Shown: positions 42,116-50,392 of the stretch, in pieces
How positions within the stretch are numbered: the stretch's first letter is position 1
Layout of the letters: each line of letters begins with the position of its first letter
Translations under genes and position numbers: made by a program
Notes under the pieces: generated by a model
Told to the model about the DNA's origin: nothing
What the model saw: the letters and a program-made list of their open reading frames with translations, nothing else
Databases searched by the model: none
Source of the DNA: Amycolatopsis nigrescens CSC17Ta-90
GTDB lineage: Bacteria; Actinomycetota; Actinomycetes; Mycobacteriales; Pseudonocardiaceae
DNA length: 64,000 nucleotides
Reading direction: 5' to 3'
NCBI RefSeq assembly: GCF_000384315.1
Contig: NZ_ARVW01000001.1
Span: 7,609,001 to 7,673,000 of the forward strand

Positions 42116-42697
42116 ATGACCAACCGCCGCATCGTCGCCTGGGCCAGTATCACCCTGGACGGCTACACCAGCGGGCCCGGCGGACCAGCCCACGACGACT
42201 GGCTGTACGAGCACGCCGGGCAGGAGCAGACGGCCGAGTACTTCGAGGGCATCTGGCGCGGTGCGGACACCATCGTGCTCGGCCGCACCAACTACGAGGG
42301 CTTTCACTCGGTGTGGCCGGGCATCACCCGGGACGTGCGCACCGACCCGCGCACCCGCGCGCTCGGGCGGTGGCTCGATGCCACGGAGAAGGTCGTGGCT
42401 TCCCGCACCCTCACCGAGGCGCCGTGGGAGAACTCGCGAATCGCGCGGGACCTCGAGGTCGAGGTGCGGGCCCTGCGTCAGGCCGCCGGGCGTGACGTGC
42501 TGGTCATCAACAGCGCCAGCGTGATCCAGGCCCTGCTGCGGGCCGACCTCGTCGACGACCTGCGGCTGGCCGTGGTGCCCGTGCTGGTCGGCGGCGGCCT
42601 GCGCCTGCTGCCCGACGGCGTGAGCACGGCCTTCGGGACCGTCGGCGTGACGGTGCTGCGCCACGGCGCGGTGGGGCTGCATTACCGACGGCGCTAG
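42116..42697 (+). CDS. Dihydrofolate reductase/RibD C-terminal family protein
   Basis: 193 residues from ATG 42116, preceded by AGGAGAAG. RRIVAWASITLDGYTSGPGG, ADTIVLGRTNYEGFHSVWPG and VLVINSASVIQALLRADLVD DLRL are typical of the RibD_C/YwjB reductase-like family, which binds NADPH; the physiological substrate is unknown. A second paralogue is at 51903-52454. Third gene of the run exporter, hydrolase, reductase. Confidence 0.88.
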   Translation: MTNRRIVAWASITLDGYTSGPGGPAHDDWLYEHAGQEQTAEYFEGIWRGADTIVLGRTNYEGFHSVWPGITRDVRTDPRTRALGRWLDATEKVVASRTLTEAPWENSRIARDLEVEVRALRQAAGRDVLVINSASVIQALLRADLVDDLRLAVVPVLVGGGLRLLPDGVSTAFGTVGVTVLRHGAVGLHYRRR

Positions 42698-42831
42698 GTG
42701 GAGGCCGGGTCCGATCGGGCGTCCCTTCGGTCATCTCCGGGCGAAAGTATGCATATCCGGCAGCTCGGCGGGGCATCCCCCTGATCAAGAACCTCGATCG
42801 GGAGATGCTCTTCCGCGCGAACGGAGCAGGG

Positions 42832-45800
42832 ATGAAGTTGCTCGGCGTCCGGGTACCCGGGCCGCTGTCCACCCTCGGCGCGGTCATCGGCACCGCGCAG
42901 GGGGTCGCCGGACTGATGGTCTCGCGGCGGAAGGTGTGGTCCCGCCCCGGGCGCCTGTACATCGAGGTGCACGGCGTGCGCGGGGCCGGTGGTGGCCATG
43001 TCGCGCGGCGGATCGAACGGGCGCTGGACGGGCAGGCCGGGGTGGCGTGGGCCAGGGTGAACGCCGACTCGTCGCGGGTGGTCATCGCGTTGGGCGAGCC
43101 GCCGCGGCCGCGTGGTGAGCTGATCCGGCTGATCGAGCAGGCGGAGTCCGAGCCGTCTTGCCCCGAAGAGCGCACCGCCGAAGAGGAACTGCACCATCCC
43201 GCCGACGGCACCACCGGCACCCGGCTGGTGCCGACGCTCGCCGCCGACGTGTTCGGGCTCGGCCTTTCCCTGTTCACCCGGCTGGCGCCGTGGGCGCCGC
43301 TGCCCGCCGAGCTGGCCGCGCTGCCCTCGGTGTTCGACCACCACCCGAAGCTGCGCGCGCTGGTGGCCGACCGGTCCGGCGGGCGGGAGCGGGCCGACTC
43401 GGCGACCTCCATCGCCGGTGCGCTCGCGCACGGGCTCGCCGCGCGCAGCGAAGGCACCTTGCTGGACACCGTGCAGCGGTTCGGGCAGTGGCAGGAGGCC
43501 CGCGCGCACGAGCGGGCCTGGTGCGCGGCCGAGGCGGAGTTGATCACCGGCCCGGAGCACGCCGCCGCCGACCAGGTGGTGATGGAACGGCCAGCGCCGC
43601 TGCCGGAGACCGACGCCGAACGCTACGAGCGGCGGGTGCTGACGGCCGGTACCGCGGCCAGCCTGGCCGCACTGCCGCTCGGCGGCCCGCGCCGTGCGGC
43701 CGCGCTCACCCTGGCCGCACTGCCCAAGGCGGTGGCGGCCGGCCAGGCCGGTTACGGTGCCCGGCTCGGCCGGGTGCTGGCCGCGCGCGGCGCGCTGGTG
43801 ATGGACAGGGCGGTGCTGCGCGAACTGGGCCGGACCACCGTGCTGCTGATCGACGAACGGGCGCTGGAGGGTGGCCGTCCGCAGCTCAGCGACCTGGTGC
43901 CGCTGGCGGGCGGCGATCCGCGCGAGGTGGCCGAGCACACCTGGCGGCTGTTCGACGCCGCCGATCCCGCCGCGCTGCACCGGTCCGGCGGCTGGTCGCT
44001 CGGCCCGCTGGACAAAGTGGCCGCCGACGGCGACGCGGGCGCGTCGGAACGGGCGAAACTGGTGGAGCAGGGCGCCACCGAGATCCTCGGCCTGGCCCGC
44101 GGCGACGAGTTGGTGGCCGTGCTCGCACTGGCCGAGACGCTGCCGCCCGGTGTGCTGGAACTGGTCGCCGCCGCGCGGCACGCCGGGCTGACCGTGGTGA
44201 GCACCGGGGAAGCCGCGAAGGCCGACCGGACCGTGGCCGGTGACGGCCGCCTGGTCGCCTCCCTGCGCGAGTTCCAGGCGGCGGGCGAGGTGGTGCTGCT
44301 GGTCTCGTCGGACCGCCGCGCGCTCGGCACCGCCGACTGCGGGGTCGGTACGCACCGCGAAGGCGATCCGCCGCCGTGGGGCGCGCATGTCCTGGTGGGC
44401 GAAGACCTGTCCGCCGCGGCGCTGCTGGTGGAGGCGGTGGCCGGGGCGCGGGACGTCGCGGCCGAAAGCGTCAAGCTGGCCAAGGCGGCCACCGGGGTCG
44501 GCGCGGTCAGCGCGCTGCAGGGCGGCCGGCGCACCAGCCCGGCGACCCGGAGCCTGCGCGCGGTCAACGCCGGTGCGGCGCTGGCCGTGGTCAACGGGCA
44601 CCGGCACGCCCGGCGACTGCGGCCACCGGAGGCCGACGGGCTGAACGGCAAGCCGGAAAGCGTGCCCTGGCACCTGATGCCGCCGGAAGCGGTGCTCGAC
44701 CGGCTGGCCGCCGGCCGCGACGGGCTGAGCACCCAGGAGGTCAAGCGCCGGGGGAGAAGGCGCGGGGATGGACGACAGCTCGACACCAGCCTCGGCACCG
44801 CCTTCCTGGCCGAGCTGGCCAATCCGCTGACCCCGGTGCTGGCCGGTGGTGCCGCGCTGTCCGCCGCGGTCGGTTCGCCGGTGGACGCCGCGCTGGTCGC
44901 CGGGGTGACCGGGCTGTCCGCGCTGCTCGGCAGCGTGCAGCAGGTGCACACCGAACGGCAGCTCGCCGAGCTGCTGGACCGGTCCGCGGTCAGCGCCAGG
45001 GTGCTGCGGGACGGCGAGGAGCGCACCGTGGCTGCGGACGAGCTGATACCCGGCGACGTGGTCACGCTGGCCGCCGGCGACGTGGTGCCCGCGGACTGCC
45101 GGCTGCTGGAGGCGGACGGCGTGGAGGCCGACGAGTCCTCGCTGACCGGCGAGTCCCTGCCGGTGGTCAAGGATCCGGCGCCGGTGGTGGCCGCCGAGAT
45201 CGCCGAGCGCGCCTCGATGCTCTACGAGGGCACCACGGTGGCCGCCGGGCGAGTGCTGGCGGTGGTGGTGGCCACCGGCGCGGACACCGAAGCCGGCCGG
45301 AGCATGGCGATGGCGCGGGAGAACGCGCCGGACACCGGGGTGGAGAAACGGCTCACCGAGCTGACCGAGAAGAGCATGCCGCTGGCGCTCGGCTCGGCCG
45401 CGGCGGTGGCCGGTGCCGGGCTGCTGCGGGGAATCCCGTTGCGGGAGAGCATGTCCGCGGCGGTCAACCTGGCGGTCGCGTCGGTGCCGGAGGGCCTGCC
45501 GTTCTTGGTGAACGCGGCCCAGCTCGCCGCCGCCCGCCGGCTGGCCGAGCACGGCGCGCTGGTGCGCAACCCGCGCAGCATCGAGGCACTGGGCCGGGTG
45601 GACGTGCTGTGCTTCGACAAGACCGGCACGCTCACCGAGGGCAAGCTGTCGGTCCGCGAGATCGACGACGGCAACCGGGTCCGGCGGATCGACCGGCTGG
45701 ACGCTCCGGCCGGACGGGTGCTCGCGGCCGCGTTGCGCGCTACTCCGCCCGGAGAGCCGTCGGAGGTGCCGCATGCCACCGACCGCGCGGTACTGGCCGG

Positions 45801-47193
45801 TGGGCAGCGCGCGGGCGTCGCCGCGGACACTGGCGCCGAAGGCTGGGAACTGGTGGAGGAAGTGCCTTTCGAGCCGTCCCGCGGCTTCCACGCGGCGATC
45901 GGGAGCCGGAAGGGGACGCCGCTGCTGAGCGTCAAAGGTGCGCCGGAAGCGGTACTTCCCCAGTGCACCAGGTTTTTCGTCGACGGCCGCCAACGCGGGC
46001 TTCAGGCGCGCGACCGGAGGCGGCTCGACGCCAGGATGAAGCGGCTGGCCAGGGCCGGGCACCGGGTGCTCACCGTGGCCGAGCGCGAACTTCCGACCGG
46101 GGCGAGCGGCGCGGAAGCGGTCGAAGAACTCACCTTCCTCGGGTTCGTGGCCATCGCGGACCCGGTGCGCGACGGTGCGGCTCCGGCCGCCGCGCAGCTC
46201 CGCGAGGCCGGGGTGCGGATCGTGATGATCACCGGCGACCACCCGGACACCGGGCAGGCGATCGCCAGCGAAGTCGACTACGGCGACGGCGAACCGGAGG
46301 TGGTGACCGGTGGCGAGCTGGCCGAGCTGGACGACACCGAGCTGGCCGCCCGACTGTCCGAAGTGGACGTTATCGCCAGGTGCAGTCCGGCGCAGAAGGT
46401 GCGCATCATCAAGGCGTACCAGGGCATGGGCCGGACCGTGGCGATGACCGGCGACGGTGCCAACGACGCGCCCGCGATCCGGCTTGCCGACGTCGGCATC
46501 GCGCTCGGCGGGCACGGCACCCCGGCTGCGCGCGCTGCCGCCGATCTGGTGGTCACCGACGACCGGCTGGAGACGATCATCGCCGCGCTGGTGGAGGGCC
46601 GCGCGATGTGGGCGTCCGTGCGGGAGGCGCTCGGTGTGCTGCTCGGCGGGAACCTCGGCGAGATCGCGTTCAGCGTGCTCGGTGCCGTGCTGACCGGCCG
46701 CTCGCCGTTGACCGCGCGGCAGTTCCTGCTGGTCAACCTGCTCACCGATCTGGCGCCGTCGTTGGCGATCGCCCTGCACCGCCCGGACGGCGAGACGGTC
46801 GGCGAACTGCTGGGGGAGGGGCCGGAGAGCTCGCTCGGCAAACCGCTGCACCGCGAGATCGGGTTGCGTGCCGGGGTGACCACGGCCGGTGCGACGGCCG
46901 CCTGGTCCATCGCCAGGTTCACCGGCCGCCGGCGGCGCGCGGGCACCGTGGCGCTGGCCGCGTTGGTCGGCACCCAGCTCGGGCAGACCGTGGCCACCGG
47001 CGGGCGCAGCCCGGCCATCCTGGTCACCGGACTCGGCTCGGCGGCGCTGCTGGCCGCGGTGATCCAGACCCCGGGCGTCAGCCAGTTCTTCGGCTGCACC
47101 CCGCTCGGCCCGGTCGGCTGGACCATCGCCCTCGGTTCCGCCACCTCCGCCACCGTCCTCGGCACGCTCGCCTCTCGACTTCCCGAGCTGTGA
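42832..47193 (+). CDS. Giant P-type cation ATPase, CtpI-like
   Basis: 1453 residues from ATG 42832 (GGAG five bases before); ATG 42805 would add nine. Typical P-type ATPases are 700-950 residues; the mycobacterial CtpI group is this long. The extra N-terminal half (about 1-590) has an HMA-like fold without its CxxC motif (LYIEVHGVRGAGGGHVARRI) and a long region of weak similarity. The catalytic half has SLTGESLPVVKD (about 770), SVPEGLPFLV in TM4, FDKTGTLTEGKL with the phosphorylated Asp (about 928), and MTGDGANDAPAIRLADVGIA (about 1207). PEGLP in TM4 is seen in Ca/Mn/Mg-type pumps; the ion is not known. Confidence 0.9.
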   Translation: MKLLGVRVPGPLSTLGAVIGTAQGVAGLMVSRRKVWSRPGRLYIEVHGVRGAGGGHVARRIERALDGQAGVAWARVNADSSRVVIALGEPPRPRGELIRLIEQAESEPSCPEERTAEEELHHPADGTTGTRLVPTLAADVFGLGLSLFTRLAPWAPLPAELAALPSVFDHHPKLRALVADRSGGRERADSATSIAGALAHGLAARSEGTLLDTVQRFGQWQEARAHERAWCAAEAELITGPEHAAADQVVMERPAPLPETDAERYERRVLTAGTAASLAALPLGGPRRAAALTLAALPKAVAAGQAGYGARLGRVLAARGALVMDRAVLRELGRTTVLLIDERALEGGRPQLSDLVPLAGGDPREVAEHTWRLFDAADPAALHRSGGWSLGPLDKVAADGDAGASERAKLVEQGATEILGLARGDELVAVLALAETLPPGVLELVAAARHAGLTVVSTGEAAKADRTVAGDGRLVASLREFQAAGEVVLLVSSDRRALGTADCGVGTHREGDPPPWGAHVLVGEDLSAAALLVEAVAGARDVAAESVKLAKAATGVGAVSALQGGRRTSPATRSLRAVNAGAALAVVNGHRHARRLRPPEADGLNGKPESVPWHLMPPEAVLDRLAAGRDGLSTQEVKRRGRRRGDGRQLDTSLGTAFLAELANPLTPVLAGGAALSAAVGSPVDAALVAGVTGLSALLGSVQQVHTERQLAELLDRSAVSARVLRDGEERTVAADELIPGDVVTLAAGDVVPADCRLLEADGVEADESSLTGESLPVVKDPAPVVAAEIAERASMLYEGTTVAAGRVLAVVVATGADTEAGRSMAMARENAPDTGVEKRLTELTEKSMPLALGSAAAVAGAGLLRGIPLRESMSAAVNLAVASVPEGLPFLVNAAQLAAARRLAEHGALVRNPRSIEALGRVDVLCFDKTGTLTEGKLSVREIDDGNRVRRIDRLDAPAGRVLAAALRATPPGEPSEVPHATDRAVLAGGQRAGVAADTGAEGWELVEEVPFEPSRGFHAAIGSRKGTPLLSVKGAPEAVLPQCTRFFVDGRQRGLQARDRRRLDARMKRLARAGHRVLTVAERELPTGASGAEAVEELTFLGFVAIADPVRDGAAPAAAQLREAGVRIVMITGDHPDTGQAIASEVDYGDGEPEVVTGGELAELDDTELAARLSEVDVIARCSPAQKVRIIKAYQGMGRTVAMTGDGANDAPAIRLADVGIALGGHGTPAARAAADLVVTDDRLETIIAALVEGRAMWASVREALGVLLGGNLGEIAFSVLGAVLTGRSPLTARQFLLVNLLTDLAPSLAIALHRPDGETVGELLGEGPESSLGKPLHREIGLRAGVTTAGATAAWSIARFTGRRRRAGTVALAALVGTQLGQTVATGGRSPAILVTGLGSAALLAAVIQTPGVSQFFGCTPLGPVGWTIALGSATSATVLGTLASRLPEL

Positions 47194-47199
47194 AGAGAG

Positions 47200-47859
47200 T
47201 CAGCCGACGCCGAGCTGAGCCAGGATCGACGCGGCGGCCCAGTCGACGTACTCGTCATGCGGCCACCCGCACACGTTCGTGAGGTGGTCGTATGCCTCGT
47301 GGGAGGCGATCAGGCCGACCGCGTCGGCGAGCCGGTCGCGTGACTCGGGCTTGCGTTCGGGCAACTGGCCGACGGTCTCGAAGGCCGCCAGCAGGGCGGT
47401 GATGTCCTGGCGGCGGGCGACCGCCAGCTCGGCCCGGACGGCGGCCACCGCCGGGTCGGCGGCCGCGGCAACGGTGAACGCCCGCCAGATGCCCAGCGAG
47501 CGGCGCACGCCAACGGCGAGGCGGGCGATGGCCGCGGGCACGAACTCGGCGAACTTCGCCGACGGATCCTCGGGAACGGCCTGCCCCATCAGTGCGCTCA
47601 GGTCCGTGGCGTCCGGGCTGCCCGCGAAGCTGTCCCGGAACGCGGCGAGTAGCAGGTCCGCTTTGCGCCCGGTCTGGGTCACGGTCTCCAGGCTCACCTC
47701 GGCCGCGGCGGCGATCTGCCGCATGCTCGTGCCCGCGTAGCCGCGCTCGGCGAACAGCCGTCCGGCCGTCGTCACCACGTGCGCCCGGGTGCGCCGGGCG
47801 CGGGCCTGTCGTACTGGCGACTCGTAGCGGCGCGGTGCGTCTTCGGAATCAGGTAGCAT
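47200..47859 (-). CDS. TetR/AcrR family repressor
   Basis: 219 residues. HTH: THVVTTAGRLFAERGYAGTS-like start (RAHVVTTAGRLFAERGYAGT), SMRQIAAAAEVSLETVTQTG and RKADLLLAAFRDSF. It is divergent from the glycosyltransferase gene with only 49 bases between starts and a symmetrical site covering them, so it almost certainly regulates that gene and itself. Convergent with the P-type ATPase six bases away. Confidence 0.92.
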   Translation of the reverse strand: MLPDSEDAPRRYESPVRQARARRTRAHVVTTAGRLFAERGYAGTSMRQIAAAAEVSLETVTQTGRKADLLLAAFRDSFAGSPDATDLSALMGQAVPEDPSAKFAEFVPAAIARLAVGVRRSLGIWRAFTVAAAADPAVAAVRAELAVARRQDITALLAAFETVGQLPERKPESRDRLADAVGLIASHEAYDHLTNVCGWPHDEYVDWAAASILAQLGVG

Positions 47860-47864
47860 CAGGC

Positions 47865-47891
47865 ATTGAATAGTACAGCGTATCGGTCAAT
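47865..47891. promoter_or_regulatory. Operator-like 27-base symmetrical site
   Basis: ATTGA-N4-TAC-AGC-GTA-N4-TCAAT is symmetric over 27 bases and fills the gap between the TetR start (47859) and the glycosyltransferase ATG (47909). Low GC compared with its surroundings. The ribosome site GGGAGG of the glycosyltransferase follows at 47898-47903. Confidence 0.55.
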
Positions 47892-47908
47892 TAATCACGG
47901 GAGGTGTC

Positions 47909-49147
47909 ATGTCCTCGGTGCTTGTGTGCGTGCAGCCCGCGCGTGGCCACGTCGGGCCGACCAAGCCGATCGTCGCGGCACTCCTCGCGGCAGGGCACGA
48001 GGTCGCCGTCATCACCGGTGCCCGCTACCGGCAGGCGTTCGCCGAGCTGGGCGCCGAGGTGACGGTGCTGCCGCCGGAGGCCGACTTCGACGAGACCGAT
48101 CTCGACGGTTCCATTCCCGGCCGGGCGGGGCTGCGCGGGCTGAAGCTCGGCCGTTTCGAGCTGGCCAACTTCGTCCGCGCGATGCCCGCCCAGCTCAGCG
48201 TGGTCGACCAGCACCTGGCGCGCGGCGTCGACATCGTGCTGTGCGACCCGCTGTTCATGGCCGGTATGGCCTTGGTGCTGCGTGAGCACCGGCCACGTGT
48301 GCTGGCGCTGGGGTTCCTGCCGTTCACCGCTCCCACGCTGTTCCAGCCGCCGCCGGACGGACTCGCCGATCGTGCCCGCAACGCGCTGCTCGGGCGGTTC
48401 GTGCCCTGGATGCTCGGGCCCGCGCAGGAACTCGCCACCCGCCAGGTCCGCGAGTTGCTTGGCACGGAGACCAGCGTGCTGTTCATGGACTGGCCGATGC
48501 ACAGCGACGGCGTGCTGCAGATGACCTGCCCGCGCTTCGAATACCCGCGCAGCACCGAGCTTCCCGCCCCGCTGCACTTCATCGGCCCGACCACGGTCAG
48601 CCAGGCGAGCGAGCACCCGCTGCCACCGTGGTGGGACGAGCTGGACGGCTCCCGTCCCGTGGTTTACGTGACCCAGGGGACGGTGGCCAACGACGATCTT
48701 GGCCGGCTGGTCGAGCCCACGATCGCCGCGCTGGCCGACGAGGACGTGCTGGTCGTCGTGACCACCTGCGGCGGGTCGTTGCGTACCGGCCCGCTGCCGT
48801 CCAACGTCCGGGTGGCCGATTTCCTGCCCTACGACGAGCTGCTGCCCCGGTGTGCCGTGATGGTCAGCAACGGCGGGTACGGCGGGGTCAACCACGCGCT
48901 CCGCTACGGGGTGCCGCTGGTCGCGGTCGGGGCCAGCGAGGACAAGCGCGAGGTGGTCGCCAGGGTGGCCTGGTCCGGGGTCGGCGTCGGCCACGCCCGC
49001 CGCTCGGCCTCGCCGCGTACCCTGCGACGCGCTGTCCGCACCGTACTGGCCGACCCGCGCTACCGGGATCGGGCGGAGGAGATGGCCGCCGAGATCGCCA
49101 CCGGCCCCACGATGGACGAGGTGCTCAAGCTGATCACGTCAAGCTGA
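47909..49147 (+). CDS. MGT/YjiC-like family 1 glycosyltransferase
   Basis: 412 residues, GT-B fold. The N-terminal acceptor half starts SVLVCVQPARGHVGPTKPIV, and the C-terminal donor half contains VYVTQGTVANDDLGRLVEPT, VRVADFLPYDELLPRCAVMV and SNGGYGGVNHALRYGVPLVA, equivalent to the nucleotide-sugar motif of macrolide glycosyltransferases (MGT, OleD). With its own divergent TetR repressor it looks like an inducible detoxification or resistance enzyme for a foreign aglycone rather than part of the biosynthetic cluster 22 kb away; that is an inference. Confidence 0.9.
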   Translation: MSSVLVCVQPARGHVGPTKPIVAALLAAGHEVAVITGARYRQAFAELGAEVTVLPPEADFDETDLDGSIPGRAGLRGLKLGRFELANFVRAMPAQLSVVDQHLARGVDIVLCDPLFMAGMALVLREHRPRVLALGFLPFTAPTLFQPPPDGLADRARNALLGRFVPWMLGPAQELATRQVRELLGTETSVLFMDWPMHSDGVLQMTCPRFEYPRSTELPAPLHFIGPTTVSQASEHPLPPWWDELDGSRPVVYVTQGTVANDDLGRLVEPTIAALADEDVLVVVTTCGGSLRTGPLPSNVRVADFLPYDELLPRCAVMVSNGGYGGVNHALRYGVPLVAVGASEDKREVVARVAWSGVGVGHARRSASPRTLRRAVRTVLADPRYRDRAEEMAAEIATGPTMDEVLKLITSS

Positions 49148-49238
49148 TCCCTCGTGCTCATGGGCCTAGGTGACCGGGTTGCGCCGGGAGCCATGCGCCG
49201 GGGGCCTCAGGCGAAGTGAGACAAAGGGCCGAGTCACC

Positions 49239-49491
49239 ATGAGCAAAACACGAGTCGCGATGGGTGCACTACTTCCGGCATTGACGGCGGTGGCGGTGCT
49301 TGCCGCCCCTGCCGCGGCCAGCACGGACATTTCTCCCCGCTCCACTTCTGGCAGCTAGCGAGGCGACCGCCGCAGCCTGCGGCTACAACCGAACTGGCGA
49401 TACACACCGCTACTACAATTGCGACGACAGTAGGTCTCTGACAGTTGAGGCCGTGCGATTCGGTCCGCTGAAAACTGGTATTTCTGTGTAG
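49239..49491 (+). pseudogene. Frameshifted small secreted protein (DUF6355-like)
   Basis: ATG 49239 opens a signal peptide (MSKTRVAMGALLPALTAVAV...AAPAAAS) but the frame stops at 49358. The next frame continues to 49491 with AAACGYNRTGDTHRYYNCDD and SLTVEAVRFG, which resembles the CGxx...YYN(H)C motif of small secreted proteins annotated as DUF6355 in actinomycetes. One shift (mod-3 difference of one) between about 49320 and 49360 would restore a protein of about 83 residues. Either a real frameshift mutation, a sequencing error, or two unrelated frames. Confidence 0.5.
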
Positions 49492-49628
49492 GACCACTGG
49501 AAACACTGGAACTGTTCAAGTCGGATATCGCCAGTTTGCGCCGCGGTTTCTTGGTTGTCTCACTGCGATGTCACCCGAGATCAGTCTCAGATCTGTGGCA
49601 TTTCTTCGGATAGAGCTGCCGTAATGGC

Positions 49629-50141
49629 TCAGTGTCCGTGCTTGCTGCGGGATTCGATGTGTGCCCGGGACGCGGTGCGGTCCACGCCGAGGTGGTCGAG
49701 TAGCTCTGCTACGGGGTCTGGCCTGTTGTGGGTGAGTAGCGCGAGCAGGAGTTGACCGGGGGCTTCGCTGTTTCTGTTCTTGCGGGTGGTGGTTTTGATG
49801 GCTCGGTTGATGGCGGCTCTGGCGCTGGTGGTGAGCGCGGTGGCCGGAACGGCAGGATGTTTGCGGGGTCTGGCTTGTGGCGCCTCATCGATGTCCAGCC
49901 CGATGGCGCGCAGAGCGGCCGCGTCCAGTTCGGCCAGCGCGGCTCGGGCGGTGGCCAGATCCACCCCGAGCACGTCCTCGCCTAGCGCGTGGGTGTTGGC
50001 GGGGTCGGCTGCGGCGAGCAGGCCGAGTAGGAGGTGCTCGGTGCCGACACGCCGGTCGCCGCGGCGACGGGCTTCTTCGGCCGCTGCTTTCACGGCCGCG
50101 GCGAATGGGCTCTTCTCCGCGCCGAACATCGCGATCCTCAT
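49629..50141 (-). CDS. Clp N-terminal repeat domain protein
   Basis: 170 residues from ATG 50141, overlapping the stop of the HTH gene (ATGA). Two Clp_N repeats are visible: FAAAVKAAAEEARRRGDRRV GTEHLLLGLL, and SARAAINRAIKTTTRKNRNS with EAPGQLLLALLTHNRPDPV. There is no AAA ATPase domain, so it is not ClpA/C itself. Stand-alone Clp_N proteins are thought to be adaptors or stress sensors. It is co-transcribed with the small HTH protein, and divergent from a flavin monooxygenase. Confidence 0.85.
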   Translation of the reverse strand: MRIAMFGAEKSPFAAAVKAAAEEARRRGDRRVGTEHLLLGLLAAADPANTHALGEDVLGVDLATARAALAELDAAALRAIGLDIDEAPQARPRKHPAVPATALTTSARAAINRAIKTTTRKNRNSEAPGQLLLALLTHNRPDPVAELLDHLGVDRTASRAHIESRSKHGH

Positions 50142-50341
50142 TTCCCGTATTTGGCGTGCACGGATTGGCGTGACGTGCCGAGCGCGTCGCCGATCTGTTC
50201 CCAGGTCCACCCTTGCTCCCGGGCCAGCGCGACCGAGACGGCCTCGACCTGCTCGGCTAAGCGGTGCAGCGCACCAACTGCGCGCAGCCCCACGGCAGGG
50301 TCGTTCGACCTGATGTGCTTGGACAGTTCTTCCAGCTCCAC
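50138..50341 (-). CDS. Small helix-turn-helix DNA-binding protein
   Basis: 67 residues from GTG 50341. REQGWTWEQIGDALGTSRQS VHAKYGK is a clear HTH near the C-terminus; the N-terminal half is helical (LSKHIRSNDPAVGLRAVGAL). The start codon lies seven bases from its -10 box, so the mRNA is probably leaderless. Followed by the Clp_N gene with a four-base overlap. A candidate regulator of the divergent monooxygenase through the palindrome that separates them. Confidence 0.8.
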   Translation of the reverse strand: MELEELSKHIRSNDPAVGLRAVGALHRLAEQVEAVSVALAREQGWTWEQIGDALGTSRQSVHAKYGK

Positions 50342-50344
50342 TAC

Positions 50345-50388
50345 GTCAGGCTAGATTGACAGCCGGGCTCCTGTCAATCTAGCCTGAC
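50345..50388. promoter_or_regulatory. Perfect 18-base inverted repeat with overlapping divergent promoters
   Basis: Arms 50345-50362 and 50371-50388 are identical in inverted orientation, with the eight-base spacer CCGGGCTC. Each arm contains a -35 for one direction and a -10 for the other: plus strand TTGACA (50356-50361), 18 bases, TAGCCT (50380-50385); minus strand TTGACA (50377-50372), 18 bases, TAGCCT (50353-50348). Both downstream start codons (50393 ATG, 50341 GTG) lie seven or eight bases from the -10, so both mRNAs would be leaderless. One dimer bound here would control both directions. Confidence 0.75.
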
Positions 50389-50392
50389 AGGC

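Noticed and set aside
42694..46851. Open frame of 1385 codons on the minus strand
   Set aside because: It is antisense to the P-type ATPase, whose catalytic motifs are unambiguous; the minus-strand translation is Arg/Gly/Pro/Gln-rich with no domain. A high-GC shadow.
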